64,000 nucleotides of DNA, from positions 62,001 through 126,000 of the forward strand of contig PLXE01000120.1 of assembly GCA_003151335.1 (NCBI GenBank), read 5' to 3'. This DNA is from Acidobacteriaceae bacterium. GTDB taxonomy: Bacteria > Acidobacteriota > Terriglobia > Terriglobales > Acidobacteriaceae. The first letter of the stretch is position 1. Each line of letters begins with the position of its first letter. The notes beneath the pieces are model-generated. The model saw only the letters and a program-made list of their open reading frames with translations. It searched no databases and had not been told where the DNA came from. Positions 28,867 to 39,755 of the stretch are shown one piece after another. The translations under genes were made by a program, and so were the position numbers.

Positions 28867-30120
28867 TTAGACCGGCACCGCGGGATGAGCGATTTTCGCC
28901 GCTGTCGCCGCAGCTTTCTCCTGCTTTTGCGCATCCGCCAACAGCTTGCGCAAGATTCGCATTCCGCTGTCCACGTGCTTTTCTTGCAGCAGGAAGGGCG
29001 GCAAGAAGCGCAGCACGGTGTCCTGGGTCACGTTGATCAGCAGGCCTTTGGCGAGCGCACCTTCCAGGATCGGCTTGCCGGGGACGGTCAACTGTAGCGC
29101 CTGAATCGCGCCCACCCCGCGGACTTCCACGGCAATGTCGAACTTGTCCACCAGCTCGCGCAGCTTCTGCGACAAGTACCCCCCGACGCGACGCACCTGC
29201 TCCAGCAGGTTTTCGTCCTCCAGAATCGCGAGATACTCCAACGCGACGCGGCAGGTCAGCGGGCCGCCGCCGAAAGTTGTCCCGTGCTTGCCCGGAGTAA
29301 TGTGTTGCGCGAACCGCTCCTTGGCGAGAAACGCCCCCAGCGGCAGTCCGGCGGCGATGGGCTTGGCAATGCAAACTACGTCGGGCACGACGCCGAAGTG
29401 TTGGAAGGCGAAGAGCTGCCCGGTACGCCCGAGTCCGCATTGAATCTCGTCGAAGATGAGCGCGGCCTGGTGCTGGTCGGCCAACTGGCGGCACGCCTGC
29501 AAAAATTCGGACGACGATTCCTGAATGCCGCCCTCGCCCTGGATGGGCTCCAGCACGATACCGCAAACCTTGTCGTCCATCGCATTGCGCAAGGCTTCCA
29601 CATCGTTGCGCGGCACGAAGCGCACGCCTTCCAGCATGGGATCGAAGCCCTGACGATACTTGGGCTGGCCGGTGAGCGCGAGCGCCCCCATGGTGCGTCC
29701 GTGAAAGGAATTCTCCAGCGCGATCAGAATGCACTTTTCAGGGCCTCCCGTGGCGTGGCCGGCAGCGCGCACCAGTTTCAACGCGCCTTCAATCGCCTCG
29801 GTACCGCTGTTGGAGAAAAAGGCGCGATCCAATCCCGACTTCGTGCACAGCTTTTCGGCCAGCAAGCCCTGGTACTCGTTGTAGTAGAGGTTGGAAACGT
29901 GGATGACCTTCGCCGCCTGGTCGCGGATAACCTTCACGATGCGTGGGTGGGCATGGCCGAGTGCGTTAACGCCCAGTCCGGCGAGCAAGTCGAGATAGCG
30001 CCGGCCCTCAACGTCGTAAACATACACTCCCTTCCCGCGCGCAATGGCGAGCGGATAGCGAGCGTAGGTGTTCAGCAGGTATTTCTGTTCCAGCGCAACA
30101 ATTTCTTCATACGTCAACAC
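28867..30120 (-). CDS. Acetylornithine/aspartate aminotransferase family (class III PLP)
   Basis: FFSNSGTEAIEGALKLVR, NSFHGRTMGALALTG, LIFDEIQCGLGRTG, PLGAFLA, HGTTFGGGPLTCR. Confidence 0.92.
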   Translation of the reverse strand: MLTYEEIVALEQKYLLNTYARYPLAIARGKGVYVYDVEGRRYLDLLAGLGVNALGHAHPRIVKVIRDQAAKVIHVSNLYYNEYQGLLAEKLCTKSGLDRAFFSNSGTEAIEGALKLVRAAGHATGGPEKCILIALENSFHGRTMGALALTGQPKYRQGFDPMLEGVRFVPRNDVEALRNAMDDKVCGIVLEPIQGEGGIQESSSEFLQACRQLADQHQAALIFDEIQCGLGRTGQLFAFQHFGVVPDVVCIAKPIAAGLPLGAFLAKERFAQHITPGKHGTTFGGGPLTCRVALEYLAILEDENLLEQVRRVGGYLSQKLRELVDKFDIAVEVRGVGAIQALQLTVPGKPILEGALAKGLLINVTQDTVLRFLPPFLLQEKHVDSGMRILRKLLADAQKQEKAAATAAKIAHPAVPV

Positions 30121-30274
30121 GATGATGACCTCGCAAAGAGTTCATTGTAACGCGAGCAAAGACGGGCTCGCCGAGGACTGGAAGTTCGACAATTTCGCGC
30201 AGGTACCGGCGAACAATGCTGCCTGTGACCAATCTCACAGAGGATGGTTTGCTCACTTCGATAGACTTAGGAAC

Positions 30275-30853
30275 ATGGTGATGGAAAAGCAGTTCCGCGA
30301 ACGCGCCAAGAGCGAACTCCGCGAAATCCGCAACCAGGTCCTCAGCCTGGCCCGCGATCGCGACATTTACTGGAAGCTGGAACGCGAAGTCATTGAGCGC
30401 AATCCTCAGCTTCACGGCGTCCGCAATGCGTTCCTCGATATGGTGAGAGCCGCCTACGCCGACGCCTTGGCCGCCCGTGTGCTTCGGCTGCTCGATGCGG
30501 ACAATACCGATCTGTCCTTGCGCCGGGTGCTGACCGAGCTTGAGGAATATCCCCATCTGCTACACGACAAGGTGAGCGAGCGTGAGTTTGCCGACGATCG
30601 CTCCGAGTTGGACCGCGCCGCAACCAATCTGCAGCAGGTCTTGAACCCGCATTTTGCCCATCACGAGCGCACCCTGTCGGCCCTGGCCTCCACTCATCGC
30701 GAACTCGACCAGGCGATTGACGCGATCATCTACACCCTGAAGACCTATTACTGGATCGTTGCCGACGCTCACCTCGATTTCGAGGTGAGCTATCCCGAAG
30801 ACCCATTAGCGATCTTCCGGTTCCCCTGGATCAAGCCGGAGTTGGTGAGCTAG
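30275..30853 (+). CDS. Helical hypothetical protein
   Basis: Complete ORF from internal ATG; all-helical composition; no family recognised with confidence. Confidence 0.6.
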   Translation: MVMEKQFRERAKSELREIRNQVLSLARDRDIYWKLEREVIERNPQLHGVRNAFLDMVRAAYADALAARVLRLLDADNTDLSLRRVLTELEEYPHLLHDKVSEREFADDRSELDRAATNLQQVLNPHFAHHERTLSALASTHRELDQAIDAIIYTLKTYYWIVADAHLDFEVSYPEDPLAIFRFPWIKPELVS

Positions 30854-30887
30854 CAGTTTCACAGTTGGCGTAGACGCTGGTAGGGCG

Positions 30888-31478
30888 CTACTTCGTCGCG
30901 GCGCTTTTCTCGCGCAGCACAATCGGGCTCTGATCGTAGGGCACGATGGTCACGTTAAGATCCTTGCGAGCGCTGAACTGCTGCTCGGTGACGGGAAACG
31001 CCACCAGGACAGTTCCCTTTTGCTCGGCGCCGGGCATGATCTTGGTCTCCACCGTCAATGGTTGCGTCGCGTGTTTGCGAAGGTCCGGGTAGGCCGAGAA
31101 GTAGCGGTCGTAATCGGAAGAGGACGCGGCGTCGTCGGACTGATCACCTTGATCGGTTTTGAGGTTGGCGGAGATGGACTTGATGTAGAGCGCCTTGTCG
31201 CCAACGTTCCGCAGCGTAACGTTGAGCACGACCATGGTGTTGGTCATGTCGGCAGGCTGGCTGGCATACACTGCGTCGATGCCGCCCTGCGCCACCGGCT
31301 TTGACCGCTCCAAGAAAGCGATTACGCCTACCACGATGCCAACGACAAGCAGTGCGATGACAACCGGCACGGCGGGGGGCAGGCTGCGTTTGGGGCTGTC
31401 AAATTCCTCGGTGATGGGAACATGTCCGGCATCGTATTGCGGTTGAGGCGCTTTGGGCGGAACTTCATTCTCAGCCAT
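30888..31478 (-). CDS. Hypothetical protein with one N-terminal TM segment
   Basis: VPVVIALLVVGIVVGVIAFL TM, followed by an extracytoplasmic domain with beta-rich pattern. Confidence 0.65.
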   Translation of the reverse strand: MAENEVPPKAPQPQYDAGHVPITEEFDSPKRSLPPAVPVVIALLVVGIVVGVIAFLERSKPVAQGGIDAVYASQPADMTNTMVVLNVTLRNVGDKALYIKSISANLKTDQGDQSDDAASSSDYDRYFSAYPDLRKHATQPLTVETKIMPGAEQKGTVLVAFPVTEQQFSARKDLNVTIVPYDQSPIVLREKSAATK

Positions 31479-31489
31479 GACTTCCTCCA

Positions 31490-33250
31490 TCAATCACTGG
31501 GCCACCGATGCTTCATCGCCTGGCGAAATTGTTTCTCCGGCAGGGTGTTCAGCACATCCTTCGGCGTGAGCCAGGCGCGCCGTGCCTGCAGGATACCGTA
31601 CTTGATCTTTTCGAAGTGCGAGGTGTGGTGCGCGTCGGTGTTGATCACGATCTTCACTCCGCGTTCCCTTGCCATGCGCAGGTGCACGTCGTTCAAGTCG
31701 AGCCGGTCGGGGTACGCATTCAGCTCCATCGCGACTTTGTTCTTCAGCGCGGTCTTCAGGACCGCATCCATGTCGAACGGATAGGCGTCACGCCGTAGCA
31801 GCAGGCGACCGGTGGGGTGTCCGAGAATCGAGACGTTCTTATTGCTCAACGCGCGCAATAGACGGTCGGTCATCTGTTGCGCCTCCTGGTTGAACGCCGA
31901 ATGTACGCTGGCCACCACAACGTCCATCTGCTCCAGCACCGAGTCGGAGAGATCGAGCTCGCCGTCGGCCAGGATATCCACTTCAATGCCGGCCATGATG
32001 GTGATGCCATCCGTCTGCTCGTTGGCAGCATGAATACGGGCGATGTGTTGCACGGCGCGCTTGTCATCGAGGCCGTTGGCGAAGGCCAGATTTTTCGAGT
32101 GATCGGTGATGGCGATGTACTTGTAGCCACGCTCTTTGGCCGCCGCTGCCATCTCGTCAATCGTGCACTTCCCGTCGGTTTCGACGGTGTGCATGTGTAC
32201 CTCGCCACGCAGGTCTTGCACACTGATCAGGTGAGGTAGTTCGTGCTTCTCGGCGGCTTCGATCTCGCCGCAATTCTCGCGCAGCTCCGGCGGGATGCAA
32301 TCGAGCTTGAGCTTGCCATAAATCTCGTCCTCGGTGGCGCCCGCGACGCGCTTGTTATTGTCGAGGCGAAACAGCCCGTACTCGCTGAGGGTGAACCCCA
32401 TCTTGAGCGCGCGCTGGCGCAGCGAGACGTTGTGGTTCTTGGAGCCGGTGAAGTACTGCATGGCCGCGCCATAGGATTCGGGCGGCAAGGTGCGCACATC
32501 CACCTGCATTCCGCTGCGCAATTTGAAGCTAACCTTGTTGTCGCCCTTGGCCAGCACTTCGACGATGCCGGGAAAACGCAGGAGCTCTTCGATCAACCCA
32601 GCGCGCTGCTCATCGTCAACGCAGCACGGCCCGGTGATCAGCACGTCGAGGTCGCCGACCGTCTCGCGTCCACGGCGCAGCGAACCGGCGGGCGTGATTT
32701 TCTCGATCCCTTTGATGTGCCGCAGATGCTCCGTCAGCTTCTGCGCGGTGCGATCGGCTTCGTCGAGCAGGAAGCGCCCCGAAATGCGGCGGTAATCCTC
32801 AATGGCTTTCAGGATCTTCTGCTCGCTCTTTTCGCTCAGACGCGGCAGTTCGCGGAGCTTGCCTTCGCGTGCCAGCTTCTCGACGCTGGCGAGATCGCTG
32901 ACCTGGAAGGCGCTCCACAGCAGCGCAATGGTTTTCGGCCCCAGCCCCTGTATCTTCAGCAGCTCCAGCATGGAGGGCCGATACTTTACCAGCAACTGCT
33001 GGTGCGGACCAAGTTTGCCGCTCCGGCACAACTCCTGGATGTTCGCCGCCATACCTTTGCCGATGCCAGGAATCTCTAGCAGCTTCTTGGGTTCGTCGAT
33101 CAGCCCCGAGACCTGCTGAGGCAGCCCTTCGATGACCTCGGCAGCGCGGCGATAGGAGCGGATACGGAAAGAGTCGTCGCCGTTGATCTCCATGAGATCG
33201 GCGGTTTCGTAGAAGACGTTGGCGATGGCCTTGTTGTCCACGCAAGACAC
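31490..33250 (-). CDS. polX: Family X DNA polymerase with PHP domain (PolX)
   Basis: HhH motifs ([15 protein letters not shown]), [43 protein letters not shown] motifs. Confidence 0.95.
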   Translation of the reverse strand: MSCVDNKAIANVFYETADLMEINGDDSFRIRSYRRAAEVIEGLPQQVSGLIDEPKKLLEIPGIGKGMAANIQELCRSGKLGPHQQLLVKYRPSMLELLKIQGLGPKTIALLWSAFQVSDLASVEKLAREGKLRELPRLSEKSEQKILKAIEDYRRISGRFLLDEADRTAQKLTEHLRHIKGIEKITPAGSLRRGRETVGDLDVLITGPCCVDDEQRAGLIEELLRFPGIVEVLAKGDNKVSFKLRSGMQVDVRTLPPESYGAAMQYFTGSKNHNVSLRQRALKMGFTLSEYGLFRLDNNKRVAGATEDEIYGKLKLDCIPPELRENCGEIEAAEKHELPHLISVQDLRGEVHMHTVETDGKCTIDEMAAAAKERGYKYIAITDHSKNLAFANGLDDKRAVQHIARIHAANEQTDGITIMAGIEVDILADGELDLSDSVLEQMDVVVASVHSAFNQEAQQMTDRLLRALSNKNVSILGHPTGRLLLRRDAYPFDMDAVLKTALKNKVAMELNAYPDRLDLNDVHLRMARERGVKIVINTDAHHTSHFEKIKYGILQARRAWLTPKDVLNTLPEKQFRQAMKHRWPSD

Positions 33251-33464
33251 CCGAGAGAAATTGTAACGTGGAGAAGGGATATGCGCTGCGGTTCGGCTGG
33301 CACTCGGAACGGTTCCATGATTTGGTGTGCTTGCTTGTACGGGTAGTGGGGGCCTTCAGGAACGCCGAATGCGTCGGTCTCCAGGGCTTTGCGAATTGTG
33401 ATGCCAGCTTGCAATGCGGTAGGTGTTGATTGAGGTTTGCACAATAGGGTGACAGTTTCATAAA

Positions 33465-33559
33465 AATTGTCATCACGAGTGCAGCGAGGGACCTGCTTTT
33501 GCTTGTCCGCGGGAAAGCAGATTCCTCGCGCCCAAAATCGGGCGCTCGTAATGACAATT
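33465..33559. repeat. Palindromic dispersed repeat (gtcatYacgag ... gaggRaYctgcttt)
   Basis: aattgtcatcacgag (33465-33479) is inverted as ctcgtaatgacaatt (33545-33559) with internal inverted gaggga/cctgcttt arms. Confidence 0.8.
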
Positions 33560-33620
33560 CACGAACTATGGGCACCCCGTTGTATGCTTTGCTGCGTCAT
33601 TACAATTCGCCATTCTCAAT

Positions 33621-33641
33621 CGGGAGCAGGTATCTGTTGAA
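33621..33641. repeat. Left arm of a 21-bp inverted repeat bounding an orphan ORF
   Basis: cgggagcaggtatctgttgaa; reverse complement matches 34171-34191 with one mismatch. Confidence 0.85.
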
Positions 33642-33653
33642 ACATGCATCCAC

Positions 33654-34097
33654 CTACGGATTCCCCACCACAATGCGAGCAAGGTATTCCGCGATTTCTT
33701 CCACGTTGAATGTTTGTCCGGTTCGCTCAAGCAATGCTGTGAATTGGCCTATCGGGGAGTTTTTTTCCTGCAGGGAATATCTCAACTCTGACCCTACAAC
33801 TACCGGCTCGAATAATCCTTGTGCAACTCCCATGTATGAAATGGCTCCATCAAGGCGAACGTCTAATTCGGTAGCGCCATTCTTGAGCCTAAAGCTGTGG
33901 CCCTCGAGCGGCCAGAAGGTAATGCCAATCTCTTGGCTGAGAGCTTTTACTTCTCGCAAGAGGTCGTCCCACTGTTTCAGACCCTGCTTATTGATTACGT
34001 CCGCATCATGCAGTTTCTCGCGTTGATTCTGGTCGGCCTTCTGCTTCTGTTCGGCCAGCGATTCCTTCATCTCTCGCACAAAGTCTTGTCGTGTCAT
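33654..34097 (-). CDS. Hypothetical protein
   Basis: ATG at 34097 preceded by a good ribosome binding site (ggaggtgat); complete ORF. Confidence 0.65.
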   Translation of the reverse strand: MTRQDFVREMKESLAEQKQKADQNQREKLHDADVINKQGLKQWDDLLREVKALSQEIGITFWPLEGHSFRLKNGATELDVRLDGAISYMGVAQGLFEPVVVGSELRYSLQEKNSPIGQFTALLERTGQTFNVEEIAEYLARIVVGNP

Positions 34098-34170
34098 ATC
34101 ACCTCCGCTTCTTGAATCATACTCACGCATAAAGCAAAACTGAACATCAAATCTGCACCTAAGAGCGAGG

Positions 34171-34191
34171 TTCAACAGATACCTACTCCCG
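34171..34191. repeat. Right arm of the 21-bp inverted repeat
   Basis: ttcaacagatacctactcccg. Confidence 0.85.
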
Positions 34192-34255
34192 TTCTCAATA
34201 GGCAGACAGCTCAACAGATTTGTATTGCGTGTCCGGCAAGACCTGCGCGCTCAAC

Positions 34256-34284
34256 AAAAAACCCAGCCTCGCGGCTGGGTTTCA
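34256..34284 (-). terminator. Rho-independent terminator of the cold-shock gene
   Basis: Minus strand: aacccagcc-gcga-ggctgggtttttt. Confidence 0.85.
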
Positions 34285-34303
34285 TGAAGGCAGAGCAAGG
34301 ACC

Positions 34304-34540
34304 CTACTGGACCCTCGTCACGTTGCCTGCCTGCGGGCCTTTCTGGCCATCGACGATCTCGAACTCGACCTGGTCGCCTTCCTGCAAGCTCTTGTAGCCT
34401 TCAATGTTGATCGCACTATAGTGCACGAACACATCCGAACTACCATCCTCACGGCCTATAAATCCAAAGCCTTTCGCGTTGTTGAACCACTTGACGGTTC
34501 CTTTCAGTCTCACTTTCTTCTTCCTCCTGGCAGAGCCCAT
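34304..34540 (-). CDS. Cold shock protein, CspA family
   Basis: [31 protein letters not shown]. Confidence 0.95.
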   Translation of the reverse strand: MGSARRKKKVRLKGTVKWFNNAKGFGFIGREDGSSDVFVHYSAINIEGYKSLQEGDQVEFEIVDGQKGPQAGNVTRVQ

Positions 34541-34785
34541 CAGCATCCCCACCCCGAGGATGCCGGTCTTGAATTGCGTCAATCAGGTTACGCCCAGAAG
34601 CCAAAGTCGATGGAGGAGTTTCCCCTAGATCACATCTGGCCAATTGGATTGGCCTGTCGAACAGCGTACTTTAAGCTTGCTCCCGTGTGCTGGTGTTGTC
34701 AAGAGAGTATATAGACTGAAGTCCCATTTCGAGAGGGGGTTTGAGCGTCCGGGCCCTAGGCCAGCCAACGGCCTTGACGAGTATC

Positions 34786-35412
34786 TCACTCCAGCGATGA
34801 CCCACTGCGGAGACTCTGCGCCAACCACAAAACGGAGGCGATTGTCTTGCCATCGCGAATCTCGCCCGATCGGACCATGTCCAACGCTTGGGACAAAAGC
34901 GTCAGACGGCACTCGATAGATTCATCCTCTTCGGGCTGTGCATCACCGGCCGTCAGCCCGCGAGCGAGGTACACCGTCATGGTCTCGTCCAGAAAGCCCG
35001 GGCTGGGATAGAAGAACAGAGCCCGCGTCCACTTGGCGGCGCGATATCCAGTTTCCTCCAGTAGTTCGCGCTTGGCCCCGGCCAGAGGTTTCTCCCCTGG
35101 ATCGACACGGCCGGCAGGTAGTTCCCAGAGATAATCGTCAGCTGCATAACGGTACTGGCGCTCCAGCAGAACGCGCGGCTCGGGCCCGCTGTCGTCCACG
35201 GCGAGAATTACAGCCGAGCCGGAATGCCGCACCACGTCACGCCGCGCAACAATTCCGCCCGGCTCACGCACGCGGTCGGAACTGACGCTGAAGGCGGGCC
35301 CTTTGAAGACGGTCCTCGACGAGAGGACCTCGACTTTCTTTGTCCTGCGGGATGGTTTTTCTGATTTGCGGCTGCTGGCTGGCTTTTCCGACACGCGCTT
35401 TTTCGATGGCAT
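34786..35412 (-). CDS. NUDIX hydrolase, ADP-ribose pyrophosphatase-like
   Basis: ELPAGRVDPGEKPLAGAKRELLEETGYRA Nudix box. Confidence 0.92.
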   Translation of the reverse strand: MPSKKRVSEKPASSRKSEKPSRRTKKVEVLSSRTVFKGPAFSVSSDRVREPGGIVARRDVVRHSGSAVILAVDDSGPEPRVLLERQYRYAADDYLWELPAGRVDPGEKPLAGAKRELLEETGYRAAKWTRALFFYPSPGFLDETMTVYLARGLTAGDAQPEEDESIECRLTLLSQALDMVRSGEIRDGKTIASVLWLAQSLRSGSSLE

Positions 35413-35481
35413 GGTCTCACCACTATAAGGCAGTTGCCGCGAGTTTTCGTAAGGGCCGCGTTGAACCGCGCGAAATCTGCT

Positions 35482-36372
35482 ATGCTGCCCGCCGTGCCTA
35501 AACAATCTCACTCCTCTCGTCCCCTGACGGTCAGCATCGTAGGTCCGGGGAATTTAGGAACGGCGTTGGCGTTAACGTTGCCGTCCGCAGGCTACGTGGT
35601 GAAGTTCATTGCCGCTCGCCCCAAGAGCATCGCCAGTCGTGAAACGAAAGGCCTGGCGCGAAGAGTAAAGGCGCGACTGGTCGCGCTGGACAAGGTACCG
35701 CTCGACAGCGATCTTGTCTGGATCACCGTTCCCGATGACGCGATTGCCGCAACGGCCCTGCGACTTGCGCCAACCCAGGACTGGCGGGGGAAGATTGTCT
35801 TCCACTCCAGTGGCGCTCTGACCAGCGACGATCTGGCTCCGCTGCGTGCGCAGGGAGCCAAGGTCGCATCGGTGCATCCCGGCATGACATTTGTGCGCGG
35901 TCCGGCGCCGCTGATGTTGGGGGTGGCATTTGCGGTCGAGGGAGATCCCGCAGCCGTTCGCGTGGCCAAACGAATCGTGCAGGACCTGGGCGGTACAACG
36001 TACGCCATCGACAAGCGCAATAAGGTGCTGTATCACGCTTTCGGCAGTTTTGCCTCGCCTCTGGTGATCGCCTTGATGGCTTTGCTGGAGCGCGTGGCGC
36101 AGGCCGCCGGCATCAGGCCTGATGACGCCAAGACCATGATGGTTCCCCTGCTGACGCAGACGTTGCGCAATTACTTGCAGCACGACGCCGCCTCGGCTTT
36201 CAGCGGTCCCTTGGTACGCGGCGATGTCGCTACGGTTCGCCGGCACTTGGAGGAGTTGAAGGCGGTTCCCGAGGCACGCGCCGTGTACATCGCGTTGGCC
36301 AGGAGCGCAGTGATGAATTTGCCGGTGAAAAATCGTAAGGCGATGGAGCGGGAGTTGAAAGGTCGCGAGTAG
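35482..36372 (+). CDS. Rossmann-like and DUF2520 domain protein
   Basis: VSIVGPGNLGTALALTL, WITVPDDAI, HSSGALTSDDLAPLR, SVHPGMTF. Confidence 0.88.
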   Translation: MLPAVPKQSHSSRPLTVSIVGPGNLGTALALTLPSAGYVVKFIAARPKSIASRETKGLARRVKARLVALDKVPLDSDLVWITVPDDAIAATALRLAPTQDWRGKIVFHSSGALTSDDLAPLRAQGAKVASVHPGMTFVRGPAPLMLGVAFAVEGDPAAVRVAKRIVQDLGGTTYAIDKRNKVLYHAFGSFASPLVIALMALLERVAQAAGIRPDDAKTMMVPLLTQTLRNYLQHDAASAFSGPLVRGDVATVRRHLEELKAVPEARAVYIALARSAVMNLPVKNRKAMERELKGRE

Positions 36373-36447
36373 CTACCCGTTCCGCTGGACACACGCGTCC
36401 CGAAACTGTTTTAGAATGTCGCAGTCCAATACTTTGTAGGAGCTCAA

Positions 36448-38106
36448 ATGCGTTCTCTTCTCTTGAACCTGGCGTTGTTATCGCTCTTACTGATTCCGGC
36501 GCTCGGGCAACAACCAGACTCGCTCCAGAGCCAGCCCAAGACCGAAACTCAGGCCAAGACCAACGCAGCATCCAAGAAGGCACAGTCCGCGCCGGCGAAG
36601 TCCCCCGAGACCCCCACGGCGACGGAAGAACAAAAGCCCGAGGCGGCCAAGGAATCCGGCGACAAGGCGAAGGACAAAGAAGAACACTTCGACATGACCG
36701 AGGTGGCGCCGATTGTGACCCATCACCAGATCACCGTGAACGGGAAACTACTGCACTACACGGCCACCGCCGGACGCCTTCCGATTAAGCGCGATGACGG
36801 CAAAATCGAAGCCGAGATGTTTTTCGTGGCTTACACCCTGGATGGGCAGGAGACCAGCAAGCGCCCCCTGACCTTTGCCTTCAACGGCGGGCCGGGTTCG
36901 TCGTCGATTTGGTTGCACATGGGAGCGCTCGGGCCCAAGCGGGTAGTCCTGCAACCGGACGGCTTCATGCCCCCCGCGCCTTACCGCCTGGAAGACAACC
37001 CCTACACGCTGCTCGACAAGACCGATCTGGTGCTGGTGGACGCGATTGGCACCGGGTTCAGTCGCGCGGGCGATGCCGAGATGTTCAAGAAGTTCTGGGG
37101 AGTGACAGGCGACATTGAAGCCTTCAGTGAATTCATTCGTCTCTACATCACGCGCAATGAGCGCTGGACTTCGCCCCTCTACCTGCTGGGTGAAAGCTAT
37201 GGCACGACGCGGTCGGCGGGAATCGCGGGCTACCTTGCCGACCATGGCATTTCCTTCAATGGAATTACGCTGCTTTCGATGGTGCTGAATTTCGAGACCC
37301 TGATCAGCAACAAGACCAACGACCAGGCCTACGTGTTCCTCGTGCCTTCGTTCACCATGATCGCGGGATACCATCACAAGCTGGCGCCCGACCTTGCCCA
37401 GGACATGAACAAAGCGCGCGAGGAAGCGCAACGCTGGGCATCCACCGAGTATGCGCAGGCGCTCGACAAAGGAGACGCCCTGACGCCGGAGGAGCGGCAG
37501 AAGGTCATCAGCCAGTTGGCGCGCTATACGGGCGTAAGCGCTGACGTGATCGATCAGGCGAATCTGCGCATCGATGTGCGCAAGTTCACTCATTACCTGC
37601 TGATCGACCAGAAATTGCGCGTGGGCCGCCTGGATGGGCGTTACACCGGCCCCGACCCCAACGGTCTGCTGGATACTCCCTATTACGATCCCACCGGATC
37701 AGCCACGACTCCACCCTTCACTTCGGTGTTCAACAACTATGTGCGGACGGAGTTGGGTTATAAAACTGACATGCCGTACTACGTTAGCGCCCCGACGGCG
37801 GGGTTTGAGAAGTGGGATTGGGGATCGAGCATTCAGGGCTTTCCCGACACAGCCACCGCGCTCCGCCAAGCCCTGGTAAAAAATCCTTACTTGAAGGTGT
37901 TCGTGATGGAGGGCTATTACGATCTGGCTACGCCATTCGCCGCCGCCAATTACACCATGGAACATCTCGATATCGGCCCGAAATATCACCAGAACATTTC
38001 CTTCGCCACTTACGATGCCGGACACATGGTGTATCTGCCCATGGATGGTCTGAAGAAAATGAAAAGCGATGTGGTGAAGTTCATGGAGATGTCGGGGGCG
38101 CAGTAA
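36448..38106 (+). CDS. Secreted serine carboxypeptidase, peptidase S10 family
   Basis: Signal peptide; [38 protein letters not shown]. Confidence 0.93.
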   Translation: MRSLLLNLALLSLLLIPALGQQPDSLQSQPKTETQAKTNAASKKAQSAPAKSPETPTATEEQKPEAAKESGDKAKDKEEHFDMTEVAPIVTHHQITVNGKLLHYTATAGRLPIKRDDGKIEAEMFFVAYTLDGQETSKRPLTFAFNGGPGSSSIWLHMGALGPKRVVLQPDGFMPPAPYRLEDNPYTLLDKTDLVLVDAIGTGFSRAGDAEMFKKFWGVTGDIEAFSEFIRLYITRNERWTSPLYLLGESYGTTRSAGIAGYLADHGISFNGITLLSMVLNFETLISNKTNDQAYVFLVPSFTMIAGYHHKLAPDLAQDMNKAREEAQRWASTEYAQALDKGDALTPEERQKVISQLARYTGVSADVIDQANLRIDVRKFTHYLLIDQKLRVGRLDGRYTGPDPNGLLDTPYYDPTGSATTPPFTSVFNNYVRTELGYKTDMPYYVSAPTAGFEKWDWGSSIQGFPDTATALRQALVKNPYLKVFVMEGYYDLATPFAAANYTMEHLDIGPKYHQNISFATYDAGHMVYLPMDGLKKMKSDVVKFMEMSGAQ

Positions 38107-38129
38107 CCGGGTTTGAGGATTGAGAATCT
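38107..38129. repeat. Degenerate tRNA-Glu fragment (direct repeat of 39780-39802)
   Basis: ccgggtttgaggattgagaatct versus ccgggtttgaagattgagaatct, 22 of 23 identical. Confidence 0.8.
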
Positions 38130-38288
38130 AGCGGCCTAGTTAACAGGCTCAATCACTTACGGCCTGTAGTAACCAATCTGTGTACCGCTGTGTATACCAA
38201 GAACCAAAAAATGCCCTCCCAAATTTGCAGCGCTTGCGTCGGTTCGAACTCGGATTGGTTCCAGAACTTTCCAATCCCTACGGCGATG

Positions 38289-39566
38289 TTACGGCGTGAT
38301 CTCCCAGGCGACCCCCTTGTCGTAGGCACCGCCCCCTCCTGCGGTGCCGTAGAGATTACCACTCACGTCAAATGCCACGCTGCCATCGGGACCCCAACCG
38401 TCGGCACCACCAGTGAAGTCGTAAAGCGACGTATAAGTCCAACCCGGGCCGGCCAACTTGAAAACATTGCCTCGCTGGTACGCCCCATATCCGGCGGTCG
38501 TGCCGTACAGGGTCCCCGCCTTCATAACCAAGTCGCCGGCAGGTCCATAACCGTCACCGTACCACGAGTAAAGCAGCGTATATGTCCAGTTTCCGCCTGC
38601 GGGCGTGAGTTCGTAGACCGTGGCGCCGCTATAACTAGTGCCAGAGGTAGCACCGTAAAGATTGCCCGCCTGATCAAAGATCACACCGGCGTAAGGGGAT
38701 TCTCCGTCCACTCCGCCGCTGAAGCTGTGGAGAGTCTTTTCCGCCCAGCCTGCGGCTGAGGGGGTCAACTGGAAAACGTTCCCACGATAGGCGGAACCGC
38801 CTCGAAGCGTCGTGCCATAGAGATTTCCTGCCTGATCAAACACCAGTCTCGCTTCGGGGAAGGCGCCGTCTGTCCCGCCGCGGAAGCTGTACAGGATGGT
38901 CTCTGTCCAGCCGCCGCTTGAAGGTGTCAGCTTATAAACAACCCCGCAGCCACCTGAGCAAGCGGGAGAGCCCCCGCCGCCGCTTGCAGTGCCGTAGAGA
39001 TTGCCCCGCTGGTCGAAGACAACCTCGGCATTGGGATACAGTCCATCACTGAATCCGCTGAAGCGATAAAGAACGGTTTCGGTCCAGAAACAGAGCGCAG
39101 CCTTACAGGGGGTCGCTGGCGGCCTTAGCTGGAAGACCGTACCGCAACCAGGGACGAAATCGCGATTCTCACAAGGTCCTCCTCCACCCGCTTGCGTGGT
39201 GCCATAGAGATTGCCGTCCGGGCCGATAATGACTCTGGCTGTGGGAAAAATCCCATCAGTACCGCCGGAAAAGTCGTAGAGTGGGACCAACATCCAGCCG
39301 GAACCTGCGTGCGCTAGCTTGAAGACGGCGCCGCATCCGCGGCTTCCGCAATTGCTACCAGTGTTACCGCCTTCGTAGTTCGTGCCATAGAAATTTCCTG
39401 CTCTGTCGATTGTCAACCCAGCCACCGGGGCTTCCCCATCGGCTCCGCCTGTGAAGTTGCCAATCACGGCGAATGTCTGCGCCTGCGCCGATTGGGTCAA
39501 CAGGACTAGCGTCAAGATAATCGTCAGAGTCATAAGCGATGTGACTGGACTGTGCTTGCTGCACAT
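38289..39566 (-). CDS. Tandem-repeat secreted protein (GNLYGTT repeats, GloVer-type)
   Basis: Signal peptide; repeated G(x)P.A.L.FDQAGNLYGTT.GGG units. Confidence 0.85.
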   Translation of the reverse strand: MCSKHSPVTSLMTLTIILTLVLLTQSAQAQTFAVIGNFTGGADGEAPVAGLTIDRAGNFYGTNYEGGNTGSNCGSRGCGAVFKLAHAGSGWMLVPLYDFSGGTDGIFPTARVIIGPDGNLYGTTQAGGGGPCENRDFVPGCGTVFQLRPPATPCKAALCFWTETVLYRFSGFSDGLYPNAEVVFDQRGNLYGTASGGGGSPACSGGCGVVYKLTPSSGGWTETILYSFRGGTDGAFPEARLVFDQAGNLYGTTLRGGSAYRGNVFQLTPSAAGWAEKTLHSFSGGVDGESPYAGVIFDQAGNLYGATSGTSYSGATVYELTPAGGNWTYTLLYSWYGDGYGPAGDLVMKAGTLYGTTAGYGAYQRGNVFKLAGPGWTYTSLYDFTGGADGWGPDGSVAFDVSGNLYGTAGGGGAYDKGVAWEITP

Positions 39567-39710
39567 GGGTACTCCTTGCGAGAAAACAAACTGATTCTGG
39601 CTCATCTCAGACCGCTTTGCAAGAACGAACGGTTCCATTTGTCCTAGCTGAAATCTGTGTACCACGAATCGCGCCAAAGGCCGCTAGCGGATGACACGAG
39701 GTATTTTGAG

Positions 39711-39742
39711 CAAAAACGAAACCCGCTGATTTAGCGGGCTTT
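39711..39742 (-). terminator. Rho-independent terminator downstream of tRNA-Glu
   Basis: acccgctgatttagcgggct hairpin, T-rich on the minus strand. Confidence 0.6.
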
Positions 39743-39755
39743 AGCGGTTGATAGC

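Noticed and set aside
30275-30853. Possible HEPN/AbiU2-like abortive infection protein
   Set aside because: Helical and of suitable size, but no RxxxxH HEPN motif could be identified by eye; kept as hypothetical
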